6,940 nucleotides of DNA from Caldisericota bacterium (lineage in GTDB: Bacteria > Caldisericota > Caldisericia > Cryosericales > Cryosericaceae): assembly GCA_026390245.1 (NCBI GenBank), contig JAPLGI010000071.1, forward strand, positions 1-6,940, in the 5' to 3' direction. Both the position numbers and the translations under genes were made by a program. Positions 1 to 6,813 of this stretch are shown here, in pieces; positions within the stretch are counted from its first letter, which is position 1; every line of letters begins with the position of its first letter. The notes below the pieces were generated by a model that had not been told where the DNA came from, did not search any database, and saw only the letters and a list, made by a program, of their open reading frames with translations.

Positions 1-3000
1 CGTTGAAGTAGCTGATTCAAACGTGCGCCGTGAGCGCATGGGGCACATCGAGCTGCACGCCCCGGTCGCGCACATCTGGTACTTCCGCAACGCGGTCAAC
101 TACATCGCGCTTCTCCTCGAGATGCCCAGCAAGGCCGTCGAGAAGGTCGTCTATTTTGGCAGCTGGCTTGTCCTGGACCCGGGCGATGCCGAAGGACTGG
201 TACGGAAGCTGCTTGTGACTGATGAGGAATTCCGCGAGCGCAAGATGAAGGGCGAGAAGTTCGTTGCCAGGAAGGGTGCTGAGGCATTCCTCGAGCTGTT
301 GAAGGACCTCGACCTATACAAGATGCGCGACAGCCTGCTCGTCCGTATCAAGGGCAAGTCCCGCCAGGACCGCGCCAAGGCTGTGAAGCAGCTGGACGTG
401 GTCACGGCTCTCATCAACAACAGCAGAAAGCCCACGGACATGATCCTGACTCGTATTCCGGTTATTCCCCCGGACCTTCGCCCTCTCGTTCAGCTGGAGG
501 GTGGGCGGTTCGCGTCCGATGACCTCAACGAGCTGTACCGCCGGGTCATCAACCGCAACAACCGACTTGGGAAAATGATCGATGAAAGTGCGCCCGAGAT
601 TCTGTTGCAGAATGAGAAACGCATGCTTCAGGACGCCGTGGACGCCCTGCTGGACAACAGCAAGCGCCAGTATCCCGTGATCAATGCGAATGGCCGCCCT
701 CTGCGCTCTCTCAGCGACAAACTCAAAGGCAAGGAAGGGCGGTTCCGCCAGAACTTGCTTGGCAAGCGTGTCGACTACTCCGGTCGTGCGGTCATTGTCT
801 CAGGCCCGCAGCTTAAAATAAGTCAGTGTGGTGTCCCCAAGGAAATGGCGCTCGAGCTGTTCAAGCCCCATGTCATCTACCGGCTCATGCGAGAAGGAGT
901 CGTCGGCAGCATGAAGGTTGCCAAGGACATCGTCGAGAAGCCCACACCAGAAGTCTGGAACATTCTCGAGAAGGTCGTCAAGGGCAATGTCGTTCTTCTG
1001 AACCGCGCGCCGACGCTTCACCGTCTGTCGATTCAGGCTTTTGAACCAGTGCTTATCGATGAGAAGGCTATCCAGATATCGCCGCTCGTGTGCACGCCGT
1101 TCAACGCTGACTTCGACGGAGACCAGATGGCCATCCACCTTCCTTTGAGTCTTGCAGCCCAGGCGGAAGCCAGGCTGCTGATGCTCTCATCGTACAATAT
1201 CTTCTCTCCGGCAAGCGGCAATCCCATGGCCGGTCCCGTCCAGGACATGGTACTTGGAGCCTACTACCTGACCTATGAAGTGAAGGACAAGATGAAGTCG
1301 ATGAAGTGGAACTCCGTTCCTGTCTATGGCGAGCAGGACGTCCTCTACCTTTTCGAGTCTGGCAAGCTACGTCCACACGACCCGGTTCTCGTTCGCATTG
1401 GTGGTGTGAAGATCCGTACGACTGCAGGTCGAGTGGTATTCAACGATGAACTCCGGGCAACGATCTTCGAGGGTGAAGCGAAGTACCGAGATTTCCCCTT
1501 CCAGAACAAGACGATGCCCAAGAAGGAGATCGAGGCGATGATCCTCGACTTCTCGCGTCAGTTCGGCGTGTCCAAGACATGTGTCCTCCTCGACAATATC
1601 AAGGCACTCGGATTCAAGTACGCGACGGACTCGGGCATGTCGATTGGACTGTCTGATATGGAAGTACCGCCCGAGCGGAAGCGCATCCTCGAGGACGCCG
1701 ACAGAACCGTCCGTGAGATCAATGAGTTCTACGATGAGGGCCTTCTCTCCTACAACGACCGCTACCTCAAGGTGGTCCAGGTCTGGCAGAAGAAGGGCGA
1801 GGAGATCGAACGCGCCGTTTTCCGCAATCTTACTGAAGAGAACTCGGTTCGTATCATGGCTGACTCAGGAGCCCGGGGAAGCAAGAAGCAGATTGTGCAG
1901 ATGACGGGTATCCGTGGCTTGATGTCGGACCCTTCCGGCAAGATCATCGAGTTCCCCATCAAGTCCAACCTCCGTGAGGGTCTGTCGGTGCTCGAGTACT
2001 TCCTATCGACACACGGTACCCGCAAGGGACAGGCGGACACTGCACTCAAGACATCTGACTCGGGGTATCTCACGCGTCGTCTGGTCGATGTTGCACACGA
2101 ACTGGTGGTCCGCGAGGAAGACTGTACCCATTCTCAGGCTCGCGAGATCAAGATTGGCAATCTGGTGGTTTCCTCGCTTTCCGAGGAACTGGCTGGAAAA
2201 ATCGCCGATGAACAGATTGTGAACCCGTTGACCGGAGAGACCATCATCGAGCCTGGCGAAGAGATTTCGTGGGAACAGGCGAAACGTCTGGAGTCCCTCG
2301 GCCTCAAGTCTCTGAAGATCCAGCGATATGTTGGTGGCCTGACTGTCCAACCCGTTGCTGACGGCGGGGCCGTAATCGTAGGCCTCCGTGAACAAATCGC
2401 CGGCAGGTATGCAGCGGATGACATTGTGCTGCGCGCGTCGACCATCAAAGTGAACCCCGTCTGGTCTAGGACGACGCTCGAACGCATTCTGGACCGCCCC
2501 CTCGCTGCGGACATCGTTTCGCCTGATGGCGAGCGTATTGTGGCGAAGAAGGACGATCCCCTGACCGAGAAGGTGCTTGCGTCAACAAAGCGCGCTGGCA
2601 TCACGTCTGTCGAAGTACTGGTGAACGAAGACATCGTTCTGGTTCCCAAGGACGGTCTCATCCGTGACGAAGTGGCAATTGCCGTCGAGCAGTTTGGCAT
2701 CACCAGCGTGCGCCTTCGTTCTGCAATCACATGCCAAAGTGAAAACGGCGTCTGTGCCATGTGCTATGGCCGGGACTTGTCCACCGGTGATGATGTCCAG
2801 GTCGGGGAGGCGGTGGGTGTCATCGCGGCTCAGTCCATCGGTGAGCCCGGCACTCAGTTGACGCTTCGCACGTTCCATACAGGAGGCATTGCGGTCGTTG
2901 ACATCACCACAGGTCTGCCTCGTGTCGAGGAAATCTTTGAAGGACGTACGCCGAAGGGACAGGCCATCGTCTCGACCGTGGATGGCATCTTCCACATCGT

Positions 3001-3667
3001 CGATGTGAAAGAGAAGAACTTCGAGGAGAAGAAACAGATTGTCGTGGCAACCAGAGCGGGTGTCGAAGCCAAGTTCAAAGTCCCGCCGACGACCAGGTTT
3101 CGTATCAAGGAAGGTGCGCACGTGTGCGTGGGGGAACAGCTTACCGAGGGCTCCATCGACCCCAAGGGTCTTCTCGACCTGGTAGGGGTTGAGGAGACTG
3201 CCCGCTACCTGGTTCAGGAAGTTCAGAAGGTCTATCGCTCTCAGGGCGTCGATATCAACGTCAAGCATGTTGAGATGATCATTCGCCAGATGCTCAAGAA
3301 AGTGAAGGTTGTGGACCCGGGAGACACCGCATTCTTCACCGACCAGATTGTGAGCAAGCACGAACTCCTGCTGCAGAACCGCAAGGTTCGGGCGCAGGGT
3401 GGCAAGCCTGCCTCCTTTGATCTGGTGCTTCAGGGTATCACGAAGTCCTCTCTGGAGACTGACAGCTTCCTGTCGGCTGCGTCATTCCAGGAAACGCCAA
3501 GAGTCCTTGCGGACGCGGCTATCAAGGGCAAGATCGACCGGCTCACCGGCCTGAAGGAAGCAGTCATCGTGGGCAAGTCGATTCCTGCTGGCACATCGTC
3601 CCCAGAGCTCATGCTCGAGAAGCGGAAGGTCCAGGGAGAACCTGCGCGTGAAGCTCGTGGAAGCTAG
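1..3667 (+). CDS. rpoC: DNA-directed RNA polymerase subunit beta' (5'-partial)
   Basis: The product is the catalytic beta' subunit of RNA polymerase, which holds the active-site Mg2+ and forms much of the clamp. The frame is open from base 2 (base 1 ends a preceding codon) and stops with TAG at 3665-3667, giving 1221 residues. The first residues, VEVADSN, match the conserved stretch right after the N-terminal zinc ribbon, so roughly 90 residues lie upstream and the in-frame GTG at 23 is internal. Visible landmarks are the sigma-binding clamp coiled coil (521-658), the catalytic NADFDGD motif (1103-1123), ADSGARGS (1859-1882), the bridge helix (about 1988-2095), the trigger loop with [13 protein letters not shown] (2840-2878), and the four C-terminal zinc cysteines (codons at 2123, 2732, 2753, 2762). 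The C-terminal motif SAASFQET is also present. The gammaproteobacterial SI3 insert is absent. Cysteines 1 and 2 are 203 residues apart, against 74 in E. coli, because of a lineage-specific insertion. Identification is certain; the biology of the insertion is unknown. Confidence 0.99.
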   Translation, partial: VEVADSNVRRERMGHIELHAPVAHIWYFRNAVNYIALLLEMPSKAVEKVVYFGSWLVLDPGDAEGLVRKLLVTDEEFRERKMKGEKFVARKGAEAFLELLKDLDLYKMRDSLLVRIKGKSRQDRAKAVKQLDVVTALINNSRKPTDMILTRIPVIPPDLRPLVQLEGGRFASDDLNELYRRVINRNNRLGKMIDESAPEILLQNEKRMLQDAVDALLDNSKRQYPVINANGRPLRSLSDKLKGKEGRFRQNLLGKRVDYSGRAVIVSGPQLKISQCGVPKEMALELFKPHVIYRLMREGVVGSMKVAKDIVEKPTPEVWNILEKVVKGNVVLLNRAPTLHRLSIQAFEPVLIDEKAIQISPLVCTPFNADFDGDQMAIHLPLSLAAQAEARLLMLSSYNIFSPASGNPMAGPVQDMVLGAYYLTYEVKDKMKSMKWNSVPVYGEQDVLYLFESGKLRPHDPVLVRIGGVKIRTTAGRVVFNDELRATIFEGEAKYRDFPFQNKTMPKKEIEAMILDFSRQFGVSKTCVLLDNIKALGFKYATDSGMSIGLSDMEVPPERKRILEDADRTVREINEFYDEGLLSYNDRYLKVVQVWQKKGEEIERAVFRNLTEENSVRIMADSGARGSKKQIVQMTGIRGLMSDPSGKIIEFPIKSNLREGLSVLEYFLSTHGTRKGQADTALKTSDSGYLTRRLVDVAHELVVREEDCTHSQAREIKIGNLVVSSLSEELAGKIADEQIVNPLTGETIIEPGEEISWEQAKRLESLGLKSLKIQRYVGGLTVQPVADGGAVIVGLREQIAGRYAADDIVLRASTIKVNPVWSRTTLERILDRPLAADIVSPDGERIVAKKDDPLTEKVLASTKRAGITSVEVLVNEDIVLVPKDGLIRDEVAIAVEQFGITSVRLRSAITCQSENGVCAMCYGRDLSTGDDVQVGEAVGVIAAQSIGEPGTQLTLRTFHTGGIAVVDITTGLPRVEEIFEGRTPKGQAIVSTVDGIFHIVDVKEKNFEEKKQIVVATRAGVEAKFKVPPTTRFRIKEGAHVCVGEQLTEGSIDPKGLLDLVGVEETARYLVQEVQKVYRSQGVDINVKHVEMIIRQMLKKVKVVDPGDTAFFTDQIVSKHELLLQNRKVRAQGGKPASFDLVLQGITKSSLETDSFLSAASFQETPRVLADAAIKGKIDRLTGLKEAVIVGKSIPAGTSSPELMLEKRKVQGEPAREARGS
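2171..2734 (+). repeat. Diverged internal protein repeats in the beta' zinc-site insertion
   Basis: Between the first and second zinc cysteines of beta' I see one motif recurring: a leucine-rich start, then DIV or QIV, P, GE.I, an acidic stretch, a helix, and G(I/L).S(V/L). Copy A is 2171-2323 (51 residues, with [10 protein letters not shown] and LGLKSLKIQ). A short degenerate copy B starts at 2378 ([11 protein letters not shown]). Copy C is 2471-2623 (51 residues, with [12 protein letters not shown] and [10 protein letters not shown]). Copy D is 2624-2734 (DIVLVPKDG, then [14 protein letters not shown]) and leads into the second cysteine. The unit looks like the single segment that precedes this cysteine in other bacterial beta' subunits (pattern GR..., P.TGE, ...GI..V.VRS..TC), so duplication of that segment is the simplest reading. 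The repeats are judged by eye and are weak at the DNA level. Confidence 0.55.
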
Positions 3668-3727
3668 ATTGGGGTGAGCGAAGCAGGACATTCGAATAGG
3701 CGACGCCTGTGCTGCGAGAGCGTGATT

Positions 3728-3760
3728 TGTCAAGGGGGCAAGCGCTTGACACTTGCTCCC
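3728..3760 (+). repeat. Two overlapping, mutually exclusive inverted repeats
   Basis: TGTCAAG (3728-3734) is the exact reverse complement of CTTGACA (3745-3751), with a 10-base loop. Overlapping it, GGGGGCAAG (3734-3742) pairs with CTTGCTCCC (3752-3760) over nine positions, one being G-U in RNA, with a 9-base loop. They share base 3734, and the loop of the second hairpin contains most of the second arm of the first, so both cannot form fully at once. The -35 hexamer of the rpsL promoter is part of this structure. The second hairpin is followed by TATTGCGTATCATTT, which is not a solid T-tract, so I do not call an intrinsic terminator. It could be an operator, a weak attenuator acting on read-through from rpoC, or chance. 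Confidence 0.45.
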
Positions 3761-3773
3761 TATTGCGTATCAT
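3746..3773 (+). promoter_or_regulatory. Sigma70-type promoter for the str genes
   Basis: A perfect -35 hexamer TTGACA (3746-3751) is followed after 16 bases by TATCAT (3768-3773), which matches TATAAT at five of six positions. No TGn extension is present. Transcription would start near 3780, leaving a leader of about 30 bases before the rpsL ATG with the Shine-Dalgarno site intact. The position, in the only sizeable intergenic space of the window and directly ahead of rpsL, supports a dedicated promoter for rpsL-rpsG-fusA-tuf. The start site is inferred. Confidence 0.7.
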
Positions 3774-3787
3774 TTAGAGATGCGTAT
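3764..3787 (+). repeat. TGCGTAT direct repeat across the promoter -10 and start region
   Basis: TGCGTAT occurs at 3764-3770 and again at 3781-3787, with starts 17 bases apart. The first copy overlaps the -10 hexamer and the second covers the predicted transcript start. Such spacing could suit a regulator or a second, weaker -10 (TATTTA, 3785-3790), but seven-base repeats also arise by chance. Confidence 0.3.
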
Positions 3788-3797
3788 TTACGTCCTT

Positions 3798-3803
3798 AGG
3801 AGG
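3798..3803 (+). promoter_or_regulatory. Shine-Dalgarno site of rpsL
   Basis: A full AGGAGG lies seven bases before the ATG at 3811. This is the strongest ribosome binding site in the window, fits high S12 expression, and fixes the rpsL start. Confidence 0.9.
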
Positions 3804-3810
3804 AAATTTT

Positions 3811-4212
3811 ATGGCGACATTTAACCAGCTGGTGCGGTCCCCCCGCGTGCAGCCGAAGTTCAAGACAAAGACTCCGGCGCTCAAGGGTTGCCCACAGAAG
3901 AGGGGTGTCTGCACCCAGGTCAAGACCGCGACACCGAAGAAGCCTAACTCCGCATTGCGTAAGATTGCCAGGGTTCGTCTGACAAATGGTATGGAGGTCA
4001 CAGCTTACATCGGTGGTGTCGGTCATAACCTTCAGGAGCACTCGATGGTGCTGATTCGTGGCGGCAGGGTCAAGGATTTGCCTGGCGTTCGCTATCACAT
4101 CATTCGTGGGACACTGGATACTGCAGGCGTGGCCAATCGCATGAAGGCCCGATCGAAGTACGGAGCGAAGCGAGCCAAGAAGGGCGCCGCAGCAAAGAAA
4201 GGTGGCAAGTAA
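3811..4212 (+). CDS. rpsL: 30S ribosomal protein S12
   Basis: S12 sits at the 30S decoding centre, helps to monitor codon-anticodon pairing, and is where streptomycin-resistance mutations arise. The product has 133 residues, against 124 in E. coli. It aligns without gaps to E. coli numbering through residue 96: CPQKRGVC (27-34), [11 protein letters not shown] (41-51), GHNLQEHS (71-78) and [13 protein letters not shown] (84-96). Lys43 and Lys88 are both present, which is the streptomycin-sensitive state, and Asp89, the residue methylthiolated by RimO in some bacteria, is kept. The extra length is a Lys/Ala/Gly-rich tail after KRAKK, a common variable feature. The gene is the first of the str cluster, has its own promoter and strong ribosome binding site, and its TAA stop shares its last A with the rpsG ATG. 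Confidence 0.98.
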   Translation: MATFNQLVRSPRVQPKFKTKTPALKGCPQKRGVCTQVKTATPKKPNSALRKIARVRLTNGMEVTAYIGGVGHNLQEHSMVLIRGGRVKDLPGVRYHIIRGTLDTAGVANRMKARSKYGAKRAKKGAAAKKGGK

Positions 4213-4214
4213 TG
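4200..4214 (+). promoter_or_regulatory. rpsL-rpsG overlap with rpsG ribosome binding site
   Basis: The rpsL stop and rpsG start form TAATG (4210-4214), a one-base overlap. AGGTGG (4200-4205), one mismatch from AGGAGG, sits six bases before the rpsG ATG and lies inside the last rpsL codons. Terminating ribosomes can therefore re-initiate directly, giving coupled S12 and S7 synthesis. Confidence 0.8.
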
Positions 4215-4682
4215 CCCAGGAAGAAGCGGCAGTTCCGCAAGCCAGCTCAGGCTGATCCTATTTATAACAGCGAGCTGTTGAACCACTTCATCAACAAGAT
4301 TCTTAAGAAGGGAAAGAAGGTCAAAGCACAGGGCATCGTATACGGTGCCATCAAACTCATCGACGAGAAGGGTGCGAAGCCTGGCATAGAGGTTTTCCAG
4401 CAGGCCGTTGAGAAATGTCGGCCACTTGTTGAGGTGAAGCCTCGCCGAGTCGGAGGAGCTACACTTCAGGTGCCGATTGAGGTCGAATCGCGCCGTGGGA
4501 TCAACCTGAGCATGGAATGGATCGTTGATGCTGCGAAGAAGCGCGCAGGTAAGTCAATGATCGAGAAGATTGCATACGAAATGATCGACGCGGTTTCTGA
4601 GACTGGCTCGGCATTCAAGAAGAAGTCAGATGTCCACCGGATGGCAGAGGCGAACAAGTCGTACTCTCACTATCGCTGGTAG
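4212..4682 (+). CDS. rpsG: 30S ribosomal protein S7
   Basis: S7 is a primary assembly protein of the 30S head. It binds the 3' major domain of 16S rRNA and lies near the E site and the mRNA exit channel. The product has 156 residues, the usual bacterial length, begins MPRKK and ends with the typical YSHYRW. Family motifs are PRRVGGATLQVP (77-88, the beta-hairpin region), EWIVDAAKKR and DVHRMAEANK near the C terminus. Some normally conserved positions differ: Leu85 replaces the usual Tyr of GGATYQVP, the stretch after VEV reads ESRRG rather than an RP.RR pattern, Glu102 stands before Trp where Arg is usual, and Ser replaces Glu in KKREDVH. The frame is intact and the gene lies in its normal operon place, so these look like lineage variation. 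Translation is probably coupled to rpsL. Confidence 0.98.
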   Translation: MPRKKRQFRKPAQADPIYNSELLNHFINKILKKGKKVKAQGIVYGAIKLIDEKGAKPGIEVFQQAVEKCRPLVEVKPRRVGGATLQVPIEVESRRGINLSMEWIVDAAKKRAGKSMIEKIAYEMIDAVSETGSAFKKKSDVHRMAEANKSYSHYRW

Positions 4683-4686
4683 ACTC

Positions 4687-4707
4687 GGGAGTTAGTGTTA
4701 CTGCATG
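4687..4707 (+). promoter_or_regulatory. Weak ribosome binding site of fusA
   Basis: The only purine-rich candidate before fusA is GGGAG (4687-4691), 13 bases from the ATG at 4705, which is longer than the usual 5-9. In frame, a TAG at 4693-4695 excludes any start further upstream, and the ATG is followed by MLNQSDLNSIRNIGI, a normal EF-G beginning. The start therefore seems right despite the poor spacing. Confidence 0.5.
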
Positions 4708-6795
4708 CTCAATCAAAGTGATCTGAACAGCATACGAAACATCGGTATTATTGCTCATATCGATGCCGGCAAAACTACGACCTCGGAACGAATCCTGTAT
4801 TATACGGGGTCTACGTATAAGCTCGGCAACGTCGATGATGGCAATACAACCACTGATTTCCTTCCCCAGGAGCGTGAACGGGGTATCACGATTCAATCTG
4901 CCGTTGTCACAGCCTTCTGGAAGGGTTTCAAGATTAACATTATTGATACGCCCGGCCACGTGGACTTCACTGCGGAAGTGGAACGCGCTCTCAGAGTGCT
5001 TGACGGGGGCGTCATCATCCTGTCTGGTGTCGAGGGCGTACAGGCTCAGTCAGAAACCGTGTGGCGTCAGGCCGACAAGTACCATGTTCCGCGCATCGTT
5101 TACATCAACAAGTACGACCGCGTCGGCGCTGACTTTGGGAAGACGGTTACCGCAATTCGCGAGAAGCTGGGAGCGAGACCTGCTCTGGTGCAGTTGCCAG
5201 TCGGAAAGGAGGATACGTTCACAGGAATCCTGGACGTAATGGAAGCCAGGAAGTACCTGTTTACGGATCCGACGGGCGAAACCTACGAAACCGTTGAACT
5301 TGACGAACATGAATCTGCCCAGGTTGCTGAAGCTCGTGAGAATCTTGTCGAGGCAGTCGCGGAAGTGGACGACGAAGCTCTTGAAGAGTACGTCGCTACT
5401 GGCACGATGGAGTGGGAGCACGTCAAGCCTGCCCTTCGCCGTGCAACAATTGCAAACCTCGTAGTTCCAGTGTTCGTGGGATCGTCCTTCCGCAACAAGG
5501 GCATCCAGCTTCTGCTGGATGGTATCGTCGACTATCTCCCTTCGCCTCTGGATGTGAAGCCGGCTGTCGGCAAGATTCCGGGAACTGACGAGAGGGCCGA
5601 CGTTCTGAGCGACGTGAACGGTCCTTTGGTTGCTCTGGTCTTCAAGATCGTGTCTGATCCGTATGTTGGCATTCTGTCGTATGTACGTATCTACTCAGGA
5701 GTCATGAAGAGCAGCTCATACGTCGTGAATGCGAACAAGGGGGACAAGCAGCGGGTCAGCCGGCTGCTTCGGATGCATGCCAACAAGCGCGAAGATGTCG
5801 AGGAGCTTGGGGCCGGTGATCTCGGGGCTATCGTTGGTTCGAGAGACGTTATTACCGGTACGACTCTGTGCGAGGAAGACAAGCTCATTCAGCTGGAAAC
5901 CATGCATTTCCCTGAACCCGTAGTCTCGGTTGCAGTTGAGCCCAAGACGAAGGCCGACCAGCAGAAATTGGCCGCGTCACTGGCCAAGTTCGCGATCGAG
6001 GACCCCACGTTTCGAATCAAGACAGACGAAGAGACTTCCGAGACGATCATCTCGGGAATGGGTGAGCTCCACCTGGAGATCATCATCGATCGACTGTTGC
6101 GGGAATATGGGGTGAATGCCAGTGTTGGCGAGCCGCAGGTTGCATACCGTGAGGCAATCGGTCGGGAAGTCGTTCAGCAGGGCAGGTACATCAAGCAGAC
6201 AGGAGGACATGGCCAGTATGGCGACGTCGTCCTGAGAATCACCCCCGGGGAGCGTGGTACGGGAATCGTGTTTGTGAACAAGACCGTGGGTGGATCGGTG
6301 CCAAAGCAGTTTGTCTCGTCTGTCGAGGCCGGCGTGCGTGAGGCAGTCACTTCGGGTCCCATTCTTGGATTCCCGCTTGTCGACGTGACAGTTGCGCTCA
6401 CGGACGGATCGTATCATCCGGTCGACTCATCAGAAATGGCATTCAAGATCGCTGCTTCCAAGGCGGTGCGCGAAGGTTGCACAAAAGCGTCCCCGTTTCT
6501 CCTTGAACCGATCATGAAGCTCGAGATTGTTGTCCCGAAGGAAAACATCGGGGACGTCATCGGCAGCGTGACAGCGAGAAGGGGTACCATCCAGCAGATT
6601 CAGGATCGTGGGCACTTGCAGGTGGTCGAGTCATCGGCCCCTCTGGCGGCCATGTTCGGATATACGACGGTTCTGCGTTCCCTGACCGCGGGCCGTGGTT
6701 CTTTCTCTATGGAGTTCCTGCACTATCAGAAGGTTTCCGAGGACGTCAGGGAACAAGTCGTTACCAAGTTCGAGGGTTCGTCCAGCAAGGCGTAA
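4705..6795 (+). CDS. fusA: Elongation factor G (translocation GTPase)
   Basis: EF-G is a GTPase that drives tRNA-mRNA translocation on the ribosome and works with ribosome recycling factor. The product has 696 residues (E. coli 704) with all five domains. The G domain has AHIDAGKT (17-24), RGITI (59-63), DTPGH (81-85), NKYD (135-138, normally NKMD) and GSSF (259-262). Domain III starts near HFPEP (401). Domain IV contains KQTGGHGQYG from 497 and the tip GSYHPVDSSEMAFK with His571, the counterpart of E. coli His583. Domain V runs from about residue 601. Switch I reads TTTDFLPQERERGITIQSA rather than the usual ATMDWM.QE form; this is closer to the mitochondrial EFG2 group. Domain IV, however, is of canonical translocase type. 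Its place between rpsG and tuf supports a role as the main EF-G. The gene starts 22 bases after rpsG. Confidence 0.97.
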   Translation: MLNQSDLNSIRNIGIIAHIDAGKTTTSERILYYTGSTYKLGNVDDGNTTTDFLPQERERGITIQSAVVTAFWKGFKINIIDTPGHVDFTAEVERALRVLDGGVIILSGVEGVQAQSETVWRQADKYHVPRIVYINKYDRVGADFGKTVTAIREKLGARPALVQLPVGKEDTFTGILDVMEARKYLFTDPTGETYETVELDEHESAQVAEARENLVEAVAEVDDEALEEYVATGTMEWEHVKPALRRATIANLVVPVFVGSSFRNKGIQLLLDGIVDYLPSPLDVKPAVGKIPGTDERADVLSDVNGPLVALVFKIVSDPYVGILSYVRIYSGVMKSSSYVVNANKGDKQRVSRLLRMHANKREDVEELGAGDLGAIVGSRDVITGTTLCEEDKLIQLETMHFPEPVVSVAVEPKTKADQQKLAASLAKFAIEDPTFRIKTDEETSETIISGMGELHLEIIIDRLLREYGVNASVGEPQVAYREAIGREVVQQGRYIKQTGGHGQYGDVVLRITPGERGTGIVFVNKTVGGSVPKQFVSSVEAGVREAVTSGPILGFPLVDVTVALTDGSYHPVDSSEMAFKIAASKAVREGCTKASPFLLEPIMKLEIVVPKENIGDVIGSVTARRGTIQQIQDRGHLQVVESSAPLAAMFGYTTVLRSLTAGRGSFSMEFLHYQKVSEDVREQVVTKFEGSSSKA

Positions 6796-6801
6796 TCAGA
6801 C

Positions 6802-6808
6802 GGGAGGT
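6802..6808 (+). promoter_or_regulatory. Shine-Dalgarno site of tuf
   Basis: GGGAGGT includes GGAGG (6803-6807), six bases before the ATG at 6814. It lies in the 18-base gap after fusA, which has no room for a separate promoter, so tuf is probably co-transcribed. Confidence 0.9.
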
Positions 6809-6813
6809 TATAA

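Noticed and set aside
23..25. GTG as the start of rpoC
   Set aside because: The frame is open to the left edge, and the upstream codons VEVADSN match conserved internal beta' sequence, so this Val is internal.
2134..2760. 208-codon open frame on the minus strand inside rpoC
   Set aside because: It is low-complexity, Ser/Arg/Thr-rich and without family resemblance, and it lies opposite the real beta' coding frame.
2582..3361. 259-codon open frame on the minus strand inside rpoC
   Set aside because: It lies wholly opposite highly conserved beta' sequence, including the zinc cysteines and trigger loop. It shows no recognisable domain and fits the usual antisense frame opening caused by codon bias in the real gene.
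3698..3708. AGGC-GAC-GCCT hairpin in the rpoC-rpsL gap
   Set aside because: There are only four pairs with a three-base loop and no T-run or conserved context. It is too short to support a call.
3734..3775. Intrinsic terminator after rpoC
   Set aside because: The 9-pair stem is plausible, but the following TATTGCGTATCATTT is not a continuous T-tract and it overlaps a good promoter.
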